The notes below the pieces were generated by a model that saw only the letters and a list, made by a program, of their open reading frames with translations, had not been told where the DNA came from and searched no databases. A program made the translations under genes and the position numbers. A DNA stretch of 64,000 bases, taken from the NCBI RefSeq assembly GCF_027587375.1, contig NZ_JAMXIC010000017.1:1-64000 (forward strand), in the 5' to 3' direction. The stretch is from Arthrobacter sp. B2a2-09. Lineage in GTDB: Bacteria; Actinomycetota; Actinomycetes; Actinomycetales; Micrococcaceae. Below are positions 50,609 to 59,378 of the stretch, piece after piece (within the stretch, counting starts at the first letter, position 1; each line of letters begins with the position of its first letter).

Positions 50609-51508
50609 ATGCTGGATGTCCGCAGGCTGCGCTTGCTGCACGAATTAAAGATCCGCGGAACGCTCGCAGAAGTGGCCGACGCGATGAAGTACAGCCCGTC
50701 GTCGGTGTCCCAGCAGTTGACCTTGCTGGAGAAGGAAGCCGGCGTGAAACTACTGAGAAAATCCGGCCGGCGAGTGCAGCTCACGCCGCAGGCCGAGATC
50801 CTCGTGGAGCATGCGGCCGCGTTGTTGGCCACCTTGGAGCGGGCAGAGACGGATCTCGCGGCGTCTCTCTCCACGGTGACCGGCACAGTCCGGCTGGCCG
50901 TATTCCAAACCGCTGCCTTGGCCCTCATGCCGGACTTCCTCACCATCATGAAGGGCGAGTATCCCGAAGTGCGCGTGGAAATGATCCAACGCGAACCGGA
51001 GACTGCGCTCTATGAAACCTGGGCCCGCGACTTCGACATCGTCGTGGCCGAGCAGTACCCCGGACACGCGGCACCGCATCATCCCGGCCTGGACCGGGCC
51101 ACCCTGACCAGCGACGCCATCAGGCTGGCCACTCCCCCCATTGGCCTGGGTGGGGAATCGATCTCCTCGCTGGCGGACACGGCCGCTCTGCCGTGGGTCA
51201 TGGAACCGCGCGGTGCGGCGTCCCGGCACTGGGCGGAGCAAGCATGCCGCTCTGCCGGGTTCGAGCCCGACGTCCGCTACGAAACCGCGGACCTCCAAGC
51301 GCAAATCCGGCTTATCGAATCCGGCAATGCCGTGGCCCTCATGCCTGACCTCGTCTGGACGGGGCGGACCCCGCCAGTCCAACTGCTGGACCTTCCCGGA
51401 CTCCCCAAGCGGACAGTCTTCACCTCAACGCGCACCGCCGGCCGGATCCACCCTGCGATTCTGGCGTGCCGGGAAGTGCTGGAACGGGTGGCTGCGGAAC
51501 GGATGTAG
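50609..51508 (+). CDS. LysR family transcriptional regulator, probable putA regulator
   Basis: The 299-residue protein has a LysR N-terminal winged helix in the form LRLLHELKIRGTLAEVADAM then YSPSSVSQQLTLLEKEAG. A substrate-binding domain follows (TGTVRLAVFQTAALALMPDFL). It is divergent from putA with 125 bases between starts, the usual arrangement of a LysR gene and its target. It may sense proline. The GTG/ATG choice is not in doubt; the ATG is preceded by GGAGA. Confidence 0.92.
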   Translation: MLDVRRLRLLHELKIRGTLAEVADAMKYSPSSVSQQLTLLEKEAGVKLLRKSGRRVQLTPQAEILVEHAAALLATLERAETDLAASLSTVTGTVRLAVFQTAALALMPDFLTIMKGEYPEVRVEMIQREPETALYETWARDFDIVVAEQYPGHAAPHHPGLDRATLTSDAIRLATPPIGLGGESISSLADTAALPWVMEPRGAASRHWAEQACRSAGFEPDVRYETADLQAQIRLIESGNAVALMPDLVWTGRTPPVQLLDLPGLPKRTVFTSTRTAGRIHPAILACREVLERVAAERM

Positions 51509-51560
51509 GGCGTGGGTTGGGGGTCGCGGGGCGTGGGTTTTTGGGGGGTTTGGGTTGGGG
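51508..51560 (+). other. G-quadruplex-forming motif after the LysR gene
   Basis: Eight runs of 3-6 G occur within 53 bases, separated by loops of 2-5 bases, beginning at the LysR stop. This meets the usual G3+N1-7 quadruplex pattern twice over. It would be on the non-template strand of the LysR transcript, so the mRNA 3' end would hold it. Confidence 0.6.
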
Positions 51561-51561
51561 T

Positions 51562-51665
51562 GCCGTCGGATTCTGCACGATCATTCCGCTCGTATGGCCC
51601 GCCCACCGCGTGATTCCGTGGCCTTGGAGTTCGCCCATTCGAATGATTGAGCGGAATCCGACGCC
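51562..51665. repeat. Imperfect inverted repeat between LysR gene and tRNA-Ser
   Basis: The 25-base arms 51562-51586 and 51641-51665 share CGTCGGATTC and ATCATTC exactly, with a few mismatches, around a 54-base centre. It may form the end of the LysR transcript. Nothing else is seen in the 214-base spacer besides the tRNA terminator. Confidence 0.5.
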
Positions 51666-51689
51666 AATTCGAATAGACCCGTAACGCAA

Positions 51690-51717
51690 AAAGGCCCCGG
51701 TCCATAAGACCGGGGCC
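51690..51717 (-). terminator. Terminator of the tRNA-Ser gene
   Basis: GGCCCCGGTC and its exact complement flank CATAA. Read on the minus strand, the hairpin is followed by TTTTTGCG. It stands 6 bases after the tRNA 3' end. Confidence 0.9.
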
Positions 51718-51722
51718 AACCG

Positions 51723-51807
51723 CGGAGAATGGGGGATTTGAACCCCCGAGGGCGTTAACCCAACACGCGTTCCAGGCGTGCGCCATAGGCCGCTAGGCGA
51801 ATTCTCC
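51723..51807 (-). tRNA. tRNA-Ser (anticodon GGA)
   Basis: On the minus strand an 85-base class II tRNA folds with a 7-bp acceptor stem (GGAGAAT/ATTCTCC), and an anticodon stem CACGC/GCGTG around the loop CTGGAAC, giving anticodon GGA. It also has a long variable arm and the T-loop GTTCAAATC. The CCA end is not encoded. GGA reads the serine codons TCC and TCT. Confidence 0.97.
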
Positions 51808-52072
51808 ATTGCTTCTGAATCAAAAGCAGACTCCACTGTACCCGAGAATTTCGGCATCGCCCAATCGGGACTTTCATGGCGCCGGGTTGGCCCTCAGTGC
51901 GCTTAAACGTAAAAATGGACGCCCCCAATGCGTCCATTCCTCCGGCACTCCGTTGAGCTGCTGGGTCCAGCCCCTGAAACCAGGCCCTGCAGCTCACAAT
52001 CTTGAGATTGCCCCAATCGGTGTACATACCCATAGTCCGCTGCGTTCAGCAGTTTGGCAATGGAGATCAAGA

Positions 52073-52138
52073 ACCATCCTTTGACCTGTTTTTAAACCAT
52101 CCTCTGACCTGTTTTTAAGGGACGACTGGGAGGATGGT
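52073..52138 (+). promoter_or_regulatory. Tandem 23-bp repeat able to mask the downstream ribosome site
   Basis: Two copies of ACCATCCTYTGACCTGTTTT with three more bases (52073-52095 and 52096-52118) stand before the small gene at 52142. The first nine bases of copy 2, ACCATCCTC, are exactly complementary to GAGGATGGT at 52130-52138, which contains the ribosome site. A stem with a 25-base loop would hide it; copy 1 could compete with one mismatch. The rest of the 334-base spacer 51808-52141 shows no gene. Confidence 0.5.
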
Positions 52139-52141
52139 GCC

Positions 52142-52465
52142 ATGAGCCAACTGCACGCCCTCGTTGTCTACGTCCCGGCATCGCACAGTGAGAACTTGCT
52201 GGCCGCAATCGGCGATGCCGGGGCAGGCAGAATCGGCGACTATTCGCATTGCTCCTTTACCACTCCGGGCACCGGACGCTTCACTCCATTGCCCGGAGCG
52301 GAGCCGTTCATCGGAGCCGTAGGACAGGGTGAAACGGTGCCGGAAATCCGGGTTGAGTGCGTGGTTGAGGAGGACGTGCTCGGCGCCGTCGTTCGAGCCC
52401 TGCGCTTGGCCCACCCTTACGAGGAACCGGCCTTCATGACGTGGCCGGTGAACGGGTGGCGCTAA
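52142..52465 (+). CDS. Stand-alone NIF3/YqfO-type (CutA-like) domain protein
   Basis: The 107-residue protein matches the inserted PII/CutA-like domain of YqfO-NIF3 proteins. It has LVVYVPASHSENLLAAIGDAGAG, a central YSHCSFTTPGTGRFTP, and the end LRLAHPYEEPAFMTW. In this form the dinuclear-metal NIF3 part is missing. Free copies are widespread, with unknown function. The start has GGGAGGA eight bases upstream. It converges with the RhuM-like gene, 10 bases apart. Confidence 0.88.
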   Translation: MSQLHALVVYVPASHSENLLAAIGDAGAGRIGDYSHCSFTTPGTGRFTPLPGAEPFIGAVGQGETVPEIRVECVVEEDVLGAVVRALRLAHPYEEPAFMTWPVNGWR

Positions 52466-52475
52466 CCTCGGGAGG

Positions 52476-53522
52476 TCAACTGTCCGGCCGTTGCTCATTG
52501 TTAGGGGCAAGCCCCTCAGCAGCGGCAAGGAGCACACTGAGGTCCGCGGCTTCATCTTCGTTAGCCTGTGAGGCTTCCAAGACCCGACGACGCTGAGCGT
52601 AGTCGTCATAACGCTGAGCGACTGATTCTTTCATTTGGGCGCTGGAAACAGTGCCCGCGCCCATAAGCAAAGACCGTTCGTTGAAGTCGATGAAGCGATC
52701 CGCCTGAACGACCCAATCTGACATCAAAGTCTGCTGCCTTCGCCGTGCACGATCCTCGGCAAAATCCAAGAACATGACCGTCAGTCTGTCGAGTTCTCTG
52801 AGCTCGGACTCCTGAAGGTAGTTCTTGGCGACTTCAATATCAGCCTTCTTGACCTTGCTTCCGGGAAAGGTCGTGAGCCCGAAGTTGGGCTTCGACGCAT
52901 CACACCTGGCCAGAACTAGTTCCGCAGCGGTCATCTCTGTCACGGCATAGATCAGCTTGTTCTGGATAGTGGCAAAGAACGTCCGGGCAACGGCGGATTT
53001 GCCATCGTAGTCCGCGCTCGTCTCGGCGAAGATCTCACGCACTTTTTGGTAGAACCGCTTTTCCGAGGCGCGGATGGACCTGATTCGCTCAAGCAGTTCG
53101 TCAAAGTAGTCGACTCCGACGGGGTCCTTCAGGTAAGCGTCATTCATCGCGAACCCCTTCACCAGATACTCCTTGAGTACGGTGGTGGCCCATTGACGAA
53201 ACTGAACTGCCCTAGGCGTAGTGACCCGATAGCCAACCGCCAAAATCATGTCCAGGTTGTAAAACTTGACCTCCCGCTGGACTTGCCTGGTTCCCTCAGT
53301 TCGAACTATTAACTCTGAGTTAACAGTTGCCTCCGTCACTTCTCCGTCAGCCAAGATTCTCGCGATGAGCTGGGAGATGTTTGGCACAGTGGTTCCATAG
53401 AGATCAGCCAATTGGGCCTGTGACAGCCAAACCGTGCCCGCAACTGCACGCAATTGCACGACCTGTCTGCCATCACTGCTCGCATAGACGATGAACTCAC
53501 CAGCACCGGGCTGTTCTGGCAC
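52476..53522 (-). CDS. RhuM family (virulence-associated) protein
   Basis: The 348-residue protein has the RhuM pattern. A winged-helix-like N-terminus (VWLSQAQLADLYGTTVPNIS) comes first, then REVKFYNLDMILAVGYRV, RAVQFRQWATTVLKEYLVKGF and DYFDELLERIRSIRASEKRFYQKV. The family occurs on genomic islands; its biochemical role is unknown. GTG at 53522 is the start because GGAGG lies six bases upstream. An in-frame upstream extension runs through repeats and the SRP RNA and is not coding. A lone RhuM gene beside the SRP RNA suggests insertion into a core region. Confidence 0.85.
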   Translation of the reverse strand: MPEQPGAGEFIVYASSDGRQVVQLRAVAGTVWLSQAQLADLYGTTVPNISQLIARILADGEVTEATVNSELIVRTEGTRQVQREVKFYNLDMILAVGYRVTTPRAVQFRQWATTVLKEYLVKGFAMNDAYLKDPVGVDYFDELLERIRSIRASEKRFYQKVREIFAETSADYDGKSAVARTFFATIQNKLIYAVTEMTAAELVLARCDASKPNFGLTTFPGSKVKKADIEVAKNYLQESELRELDRLTVMFLDFAEDRARRRQQTLMSDWVVQADRFIDFNERSLLMGAGTVSSAQMKESVAQRYDDYAQRRRVLEASQANEDEAADLSVLLAAAEGLAPNNEQRPDS

Positions 53523-53689
53523 GGGGAACCTCCAGTTGTTGGTAGCGCCTAGGGAAATAAGCGTTTCCACGATCGTATTCGTCACCACCGACACGGCAGC
53601 ACCGGATCTATGGAAGCTGAAACGCGGGGACGCGAGTTCCAGTGGGATGCCGCAGACGTCGTTAGGCGTCCGGTTGGCGCTAACCCACT

Positions 53690-53853
53690 GGACATGCCCT
53701 CCCCTACACGCGAGCACTGGACATAATCCCAATATGTCCAGTCCTTGGCTCTCACAGGGGACATGTCCAGTGGAACCAGGGGCAGGAGGGGGACATGTCC
53801 ACTGGAACCACCGAGCACCGAGGGGACATGTCCATTTCTTGGCTCTCACAGGG
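53690..53853. repeat. Cluster of GGACATGTCC palindromes between rhuM-like gene and SRP RNA
   Basis: GGACATGTCC occurs at 53759-53768, 53791-53800 and 53824-53833, with a related GGACATGCCC at 53690. A perfect 10-bp hairpin ACTGGACATA/TATGTCCAGT lies at 53716-53742. TTGGCTCTCACAGGG is repeated at 53745-53759 and 53839-53853. The 383-base spacer 53523-53905 holds no gene. Units are about 32-40 bases apart, similar in spacing to the other repeat arrays but of unrelated sequence. Confidence 0.85.
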
Positions 53854-53905
53854 CGCATGTCCGCAAATTCGGAGGGCCCGATAACTTCGGGTAAGCTTGT
53901 CGACG

Positions 53906-53992
53906 GCCCCTCATGTGGCGTCATCCTGTTGAACTCCCCCAGGACCGGAAGGTAGCAAGGGTAGATGGGCTCTGGCGGGTGCATGAGGGGTC
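53906..53992 (+). ncRNA. ffs: Signal recognition particle RNA (4.5S, small type)
   Basis: The conserved SRP domain IV sequence CCAGGACCGGAAGGTAGCAA, then GGGTAGA, is present. The ends pair: CCCCTCATG at 53907-53915 with CATGAGGGG at 53982-53990, followed by TCTCTT. The RNA binds Ffh to target membrane proteins. Its place just upstream of dnaX matches the usual actinobacterial order. Exact ends are uncertain by a few bases. Confidence 0.93.
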
Positions 53993-54031
53993 TCTTATTT
54001 AAATGTCAGTCCCTATAGGTAGGTTTCCCCT

Positions 54032-57000
54032 GTGACTGTTACTACTGCTCTTTACCGCAGATATCGCCCCGATTCTTTCGCGGACGTTATCGGGCAGGAA
54101 CACGTCACCGAGCCGCTCATGACGGCCCTGCGCAAAAACCGGGTCAACCACGCCTACCTCTTCTCGGGCCCTCGCGGCTGCGGAAAAACCACGTCCGCCC
54201 GCATCCTCGCCCGCTGCCTCAATTGCGCCGAAGGCCCCACGGACACTCCTTGCGGCAAATGCAACAGCTGCGTTGAGCTGGCTCGCGGCGGCTCCGGCTC
54301 CCTCGACGTCATCGAGATCGACGCCGCCAGCCACGGTGGCGTGGACGACGCCCGCGATCTCCGCGAACGCGCCACCTTCGCCCCGGTCCGGGACCGCTAC
54401 AAGATCTTCATCATTGACGAAGCCCACATGGTCACCTCTGCCGGTTTCAATGCTCTGCTGAAGATCGTCGAAGAGCCGCCGGAACACATCAAATTCATCT
54501 TCGCCACCACTGAGCCGGACAAGGTCATCGGCACCATCCGCTCCCGCACGCACCATTACCCCTTCCGGCTGGTGCCGCCCGAGCCCCTGATGCAGTACCT
54601 CGAGCTTCTCTGCCAACAGGAGAACGTGCCCGTGGCTCCGGGCGTGCTCTCCCTCGTCATCCGGGCCGGCGGCGGTTCCGTGCGCGATTCCCTCTCCGTA
54701 CTTGACCAGCTCATGGCCGGCGCCGGACCCAACGGCCTGGACTATGAACTCGCCGTCGCTCTGCTCGGATACACCCACGCTTCACTGCTCGACGACGTCG
54801 TGGAGGCAATCGCAGCGTCCGATTCCGCCACCGTCTTCCGCGCTGTTGACCGTGTCATCCAAACAGGGCATGATCCCCGCCGCTTCGTCGAGGACTTGCT
54901 GGAGCGGTTCCGCGACCTCATCATCGTCCAAGCCATGCCGGAAAGCGCCCAGGCCATCCTTCGCGGCATGCCGGCGGACCAGATCGCCCGCATGCGCAGC
55001 CAGGCCAACAACCTCGGTGCCGCTGAGCTCTCCCGCGCCGCCGATGTCACGAACACCGCACTCACTGAAATGACCGGCGCCACCTCGCCCCGGCTGCATC
55101 TCGAACTGCTCTGCGCCCGGATCCTGCTGCCCAGTTCCGAGCAGACCGAACGTGGCATCGCGGCCCGGATCGACCGCGTCGAACGCCGCCTCAACTACGG
55201 CGGGGCTCTTCCCCCCGCGGAAGCCCAGACGCCGGAAGCTGCTGCGGTTCCCTCCATTTCCGCCGCGCCAACTGGCCGCCCAGCGGATCAACCGGTGGAA
55301 CGCCCGACGGCGGCCGCCAGTCCCGTTCCCTCCTCACCAGGGCTCGACTCGCCCGCGCCCGCAGCAGCCACATCCGGGCCGGCCGAGGTCGCTGAGGCTC
55401 CGGCTTCCGGCCCTCCGTCTGCTTCCGTGGAACCGACCAGGGAACAACTGACACCGCCCCGGGTGTCCACTAGTGACTGGCCCGTGGATGAAACCAGGCA
55501 GCCGGTCAGCCGTCCCGGGTCCGAACAGGCAACACATTCCCCTGCCCCTGTTCCTGCGGCACAGCCCGTTGCCCAGGCGCCATCGGCTCAACCAGCGGCA
55601 CATCAGGACCGGACCCAGTCCGTGGCGGCACCAGCTCAAACGTCCGCGCCACATCAAACGCCCGGACCGGCCCAGGCTCCGGCGTCAGCGCCCGCAGAAC
55701 CGTCAGCGCCCGTGCAACCGCCAGCGTCCGCACAGGCCTCACGCCCCGCTACCGGTGGCGCCGATGTAGAGGTCATCCGGCGGGCTTGGCCTGAAATCCT
55801 CCAGACACTGACCAAGATCAAGCGCAGCAGTTGGGCATTGGTCGGAGCCAACGCCCAGGTGGCACAGTTCGACGGCCAGCTTCTGACTCTGGCATTCAGC
55901 ACTGACGGCCTTGCGAGCGCCTTCAGCCGCGCAGACCATGCCGAGAACCTACGCCAAGCCATCCACAAGACAATCGGCATCGACTGCCAGATCACTTCGG
56001 TCGTCGGCGGCAACAGCTCGGGTAGCTCTGAACCAAACCCAAAAGCACCGGCTGACCAGACGCCCCCCGTAGGGAGTGGCGCCTCCCCAACTGTGTCGTC
56101 CGCCGTGGACAGCGCATGGGGACTTGCCCCTGCGGCACAAAGCCCTGCCGCCCCGGAAGCAGACAGGGCTGATGCGGCACCGGCACCGGTGGCACCAGCA
56201 CCAGTGGCACCAACATCAATGGCACCGGCAACGTCGGGGCAGGTTCCTTCGGCGCCTGGCGAGGCGTCCGAACAGGCACGTGGATCCCAACTGGCCCCGG
56301 CCTCCGAGGCCGCTCCGACTCAACCTGTTTCCGCTGTACAGGGTCCACCCTCAGCAGCCGCCCCGGCATCGTCCGCCGCAGCAGCTGCGTCGTCCGCAAC
56401 GGCGCCGACAGACCCGGCCGCGGACTACTCATATTCGGACGATGATTGGGGTCCCCCAAGGGACGAAGACGCCCCCCCGCTGGACGAGGAACCACCCATG
56501 GATTGGGTACCGTCGGCTCCTTCGGGCTTCACCGCCATGCCCACGGCCGGCCCCGGAGCCACGGCAGCCGCCCCATCGTCGGCCGCCGCTTCGGTACGCG
56601 CTCCTTCCACGCTGAATAGCTCAGTCCCCGCCAGCACCGCTCCCACGAGCAAGCGTTCCGCCCAGGCAACTTCGGAGAAGAAGTCCAACGCCCCGGAAGA
56701 TCCATGGTCCAAGGCTGTCGAGCATGCGCCGGGCTCGTGGGTGGTCGGCACCGAATCCAACGTTGGTTCCGCGGCTTCGGGCACCTCTGCCGACCCTGAC
56801 GGTCAGGCCACTTCATCCCAGCCAGCGACGCCCAGTCCCGTCTATGAACCCGCCGCCGCGCAGATTCCAAACCGGCATCAGGCTTCAGAGCCGGCACCAG
56901 CACCAGCCACTGCGCCAGCCGCCGATTGGTCAACGACGTGGTCGGCACCCCAGCCCGCCGCTTCCGGCCCGGCCGCGCCGCCAGTGGGCGCCTCGCCAGA

Positions 57001-57376
57001 CGGTGCGTCGTCAGCCGGTGCACCGCCAACAACCGCGCCGTCCGGAGGCGAAACCGCGCGTTCGGCCGTAGCACTCGCACAACCCACTCCGCCAGCCCCT
57101 GCGTCTCCCCCGGCAACAGCGCCGGCGCCTTCGGGAACCGGAAAACAGAGCCTCTACCAACGGCTTTCGAACAGCCCCGAAGCCATGGCCGGGCGGGAGA
57201 AAGCACCGGCACGGGCCGCCGTCGCTCCCGGCAGCGTGGTGGAAGACATCCCGAGTGCCGACGACGAGACGATCGAGGAATCGGGAGTCTTTGGACGGGC
57301 CGCCGTCGAGCGTATTCTGGGCGGAAAGCTACTCGAAGAACGGTCGCTGGACGGCAATCCCCTGATGCGCCGCTAA
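54032..57376 (+). CDS. dnaX: DNA polymerase III subunits gamma/tau
   Basis: The 1114-residue protein has the clamp-loader AAA+ domain: Walker A GPRGCGKT (46-53), zinc Cys cluster CAEGPTDTPCGKCNSC (65-80), DEAH (129-132) and sensor IFATTEPDKVIGTIRSR. Domain III follows to about residue 370. The remaining 700 residues are mostly Ala/Pro/Ser-rich with a conserved island near 575-660 (RRAWPEILQTLTKIKRSSWALV) that corresponds to the tau helicase/polymerase-binding part. Such length is normal in Micrococcaceae. No slippery A-run for a gamma frameshift is seen. The GTG start is 39 bases after the SRP RNA. Confidence 0.97.
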   Translation: MTVTTALYRRYRPDSFADVIGQEHVTEPLMTALRKNRVNHAYLFSGPRGCGKTTSARILARCLNCAEGPTDTPCGKCNSCVELARGGSGSLDVIEIDAASHGGVDDARDLRERATFAPVRDRYKIFIIDEAHMVTSAGFNALLKIVEEPPEHIKFIFATTEPDKVIGTIRSRTHHYPFRLVPPEPLMQYLELLCQQENVPVAPGVLSLVIRAGGGSVRDSLSVLDQLMAGAGPNGLDYELAVALLGYTHASLLDDVVEAIAASDSATVFRAVDRVIQTGHDPRRFVEDLLERFRDLIIVQAMPESAQAILRGMPADQIARMRSQANNLGAAELSRAADVTNTALTEMTGATSPRLHLELLCARILLPSSEQTERGIAARIDRVERRLNYGGALPPAEAQTPEAAAVPSISAAPTGRPADQPVERPTAAASPVPSSPGLDSPAPAAATSGPAEVAEAPASGPPSASVEPTREQLTPPRVSTSDWPVDETRQPVSRPGSEQATHSPAPVPAAQPVAQAPSAQPAAHQDRTQSVAAPAQTSAPHQTPGPAQAPASAPAEPSAPVQPPASAQASRPATGGADVEVIRRAWPEILQTLTKIKRSSWALVGANAQVAQFDGQLLTLAFSTDGLASAFSRADHAENLRQAIHKTIGIDCQITSVVGGNSSGSSEPNPKAPADQTPPVGSGASPTVSSAVDSAWGLAPAAQSPAAPEADRADAAPAPVAPAPVAPTSMAPATSGQVPSAPGEASEQARGSQLAPASEAAPTQPVSAVQGPPSAAAPASSAAAAASSATAPTDPAADYSYSDDDWGPPRDEDAPPLDEEPPMDWVPSAPSGFTAMPTAGPGATAAAPSSAAASVRAPSTLNSSVPASTAPTSKRSAQATSEKKSNAPEDPWSKAVEHAPGSWVVGTESNVGSAASGTSADPDGQATSSQPATPSPVYEPAAAQIPNRHQASEPAPAPATAPAADWSTTWSAPQPAASGPAAPPVGASPDGASSAGAPPTTAPSGGETARSAVALAQPTPPAPASPPATAPAPSGTGKQSLYQRLSNSPEAMAGREKAPARAAVAPGSVVEDIPSADDETIEESGVFGRAAVERILGGKLLEERSLDGNPLMRR

Positions 57377-57536
57377 CAACCGGACGCCGTATCAACACCC
57401 TGCGCGGGCCCGCACGGTGTTCGGCGGGGAACCCCATGGAACCCTGCGAGAGCCCGCCGGCGCCACAAAAAGGTGCCACCAAACCGCGACGCCCGCTGAG
57501 CAACAACGGCGTCCACACCGAATGAACGAGGACATT

Positions 57537-58136
57537 GTGTACGAAGGCGCAGTACAAGAGCTGATCGACGAGCTCGGCCGGCTCCCCGGGGTCGGGCCGA
57601 AGTCGGCGCAGCGGCTAGCCTTCCACATCCTCGAGGCCGATCCCGAGGACATGAAGCGGCTGGTCGCGGCCATCACCACAGTCAAGGAACGGGTGAAGTT
57701 CTGCACTGTCTGCGGCAACGTCACCGAGCAGGAGCTGTGCAACATCTGCCGCGATCCGCGCCGCGATCCCTCCGTGATCTGCGTGGTCGAAGAATCCAAG
57801 GATGTCCTGGCTGTGGAACGCACACGGTCCTTCCGCGGCCGCTACCACGTCCTCGGCGGCGCCATCAATCCGATCGCCGGTATCGGGCCCGAGCAGCTCC
57901 GTATCCGCGAGCTCCTGACCCGGCTCAACGACGGCGCTATCCAGGAAATCATCATCGCCACCGACCCCAACCTTGAGGGCGAAGCGACGGCCACCTACCT
58001 GGCCCGCATGCTGAAGTCGATCGGCATCACCGTCACCAGGCTTGCTTCCGGCCTCCCGGTGGGCGGAGACCTGGAGTACGCGGACGAAGTTACCCTCGGA
58101 AGGGCCTTCGAGGGTCGCCGCAACGCCCTGATGTAA
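57537..58136 (+). CDS. recR: Recombination mediator protein RecR
   Basis: The 199-residue protein is the usual RecR length: helix-hairpin-helix LGRLPGVGPKSAQRLAFHIL, the four-Cys zinc finger FCTVCGNVTEQELCNIC, and a Toprim domain (VVEESKDVLAVERT, IIIATDPNLEGEATATYLA). With RecF and RecO it loads RecA at gaps. GTG at 57537 (VYEGAVQEL) is chosen because family proteins begin here and GAGGA precedes; ATG at 57522 would add five residues. The 160-base spacer from dnaX holds no other gene. Confidence 0.97.
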   Translation: MYEGAVQELIDELGRLPGVGPKSAQRLAFHILEADPEDMKRLVAAITTVKERVKFCTVCGNVTEQELCNICRDPRRDPSVICVVEESKDVLAVERTRSFRGRYHVLGGAINPIAGIGPEQLRIRELLTRLNDGAIQEIIIATDPNLEGEATATYLARMLKSIGITVTRLASGLPVGGDLEYADEVTLGRAFEGRRNALM

Positions 58137-58196
58137 GCAGCCGCACTTCCAGAACACCCCCGACGCCGTTGCGGCCCCTTGAGCGACCGGTCCGGT

Positions 58197-59378
58197 TTAG
58201 GCGATCCGTGTCCCGCCGGCCAGCCGGCTTGCAGGCGTCCGCAGCGAACGCCAGCCGCGCCACATGAGAAGCCCCGTCAGGACCAGTTGCAGGCCGAGTC
58301 CCAGCGGCCACAAGGGCGTCGTCTGCTTGAGGTACTGCGGCTGCGGCACGCCGTTGGCACAGATAAAGGAGTGGTCCGGGCCAGCGAGCGCGGACCTGGC
58401 ACCCTGGCTGATGCCCTCGATCATGCCGACCGAGTAGAACGCCGTCCCGCTCCGGTCGGGATACGGAATCGCGTCGGCCACCACCACGTAGGGATTCAAC
58501 GCGAGCATCCACGCCACACGGTCGGTCCGGACCGCCGAGTGCTCCACCAAGGGACCCTCGCAGGTGTAGCCGGGCTCCACTGGTTCAATCGGCTGCCCTT
58601 GCTGATTCGGCTGCACCGGTACATACGACACCGGACGGCCAACGGGAGTGTTGGCCAACACCGTCCCTTGCGCCAATTGCGCTCCCAGTCCGAAGGAAAT
58701 CAATGATCCGACCACCAGCGCCGCGACAACCAAGTAGGTCACCACGATCGAGAACAAGGGCCGCCCCGCAAGAGCCGAAATTCCCACTCCGATCCCGCAG
58801 ACAACGGCCAGTTCCACCGCCAGCATCAGCAAGGAAACCACCACGTGCCCCGGAGTCAGCCCGCCTTGGAACATTCCGAAGACAAGGAACGGGGCACTTG
58901 TCGCCAGGAAGGCGAGCGCCGCGAGCCACCCCGCGCAGAACTTGCCCCAGAGAATCTGGCCCGGGGTCAGCAAGGTGATCTGCAGGATGGCTAGTGTGCC
59001 TCCGGCCCGGTCTCCGTTGATGGTATTGGCGGACAGCGCGGGTGCCACAAGCAGCGCAAACAGGAGCACAAAGGCCAGCACGACCTCGAAGATCATGGAC
59101 CCCGGGCCGTCCTGCGCGGACAGCGCCGACGGCGGCATCGTGGAACGACGCGCTTCCATGCTGGCGTTCCAGGCGAGCCAGGTCAGCCACGTCACTACGG
59201 CGATCACAAAGAACCAGATGCCCAGCATGATGTACCAGCCGCGGGAGCGCAACCGCTGTTTCATCTCGAGGACCACGACGTCGCGGATCCCGCCAAGATA
59301 GCCGACGACGGCGTTCCCGCCGCCCGTAGCTCCCCGCGGTCCCGCAGGCGCCGGCACGGTGTCATTCACGTTGCTCAT
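58197..59378 (-). CDS. ABC-2 type transporter permease
   Basis: The 393-residue protein has six or more hydrophobic segments. A cytoplasmic start (VVVLEMKQRLRSRGWYIMLG) leads into TM1, and LSANTINGDRAGGTLAILQITLLTPGQILWGK is the ABC-2 signature loop. A 100-residue extracellular loop before the last helix (PNQQGQPIEPVEPGYTCEG) has paired Cys. With the downstream ATPase it forms an exporter; the cargo is unknown. It is second in its operon, overlapping the ATPase gene by ATGA. Confidence 0.92.
   Translation of the reverse strand: MSNVNDTVPAPAGPRGATGGGNAVVGYLGGIRDVVVLEMKQRLRSRGWYIMLGIWFFVIAVVTWLTWLAWNASMEARRSTMPPSALSAQDGPGSMIFEVVLAFVLLFALLVAPALSANTINGDRAGGTLAILQITLLTPGQILWGKFCAGWLAALAFLATSAPFLVFGMFQGGLTPGHVVVSLLMLAVELAVVCGIGVGISALAGRPLFSIVVTYLVVAALVVGSLISFGLGAQLAQGTVLANTPVGRPVSYVPVQPNQQGQPIEPVEPGYTCEGPLVEHSAVRTDRVAWMLALNPYVVVADAIPYPDRSGTAFYSVGMIEGISQGARSALAGPDHSFICANGVPQPQYLKQTTPLWPLGLGLQLVLTGLLMWRGWRSLRTPASRLAGGTRIA

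Noticed and set aside
53523..53984. N-terminal extension of the RhuM-like protein to 502 residues
   Set aside because: The extension would cross the GGACATGTCC repeats and the SRP RNA on the opposite strand; GTG at 53522 has a strong ribosome site and gives the usual family length.
54032..57376. Programmed frameshift producing a gamma subunit in dnaX
   Set aside because: No A-rich slippery heptamer with a following hairpin was seen near the end of the AAA+ region.
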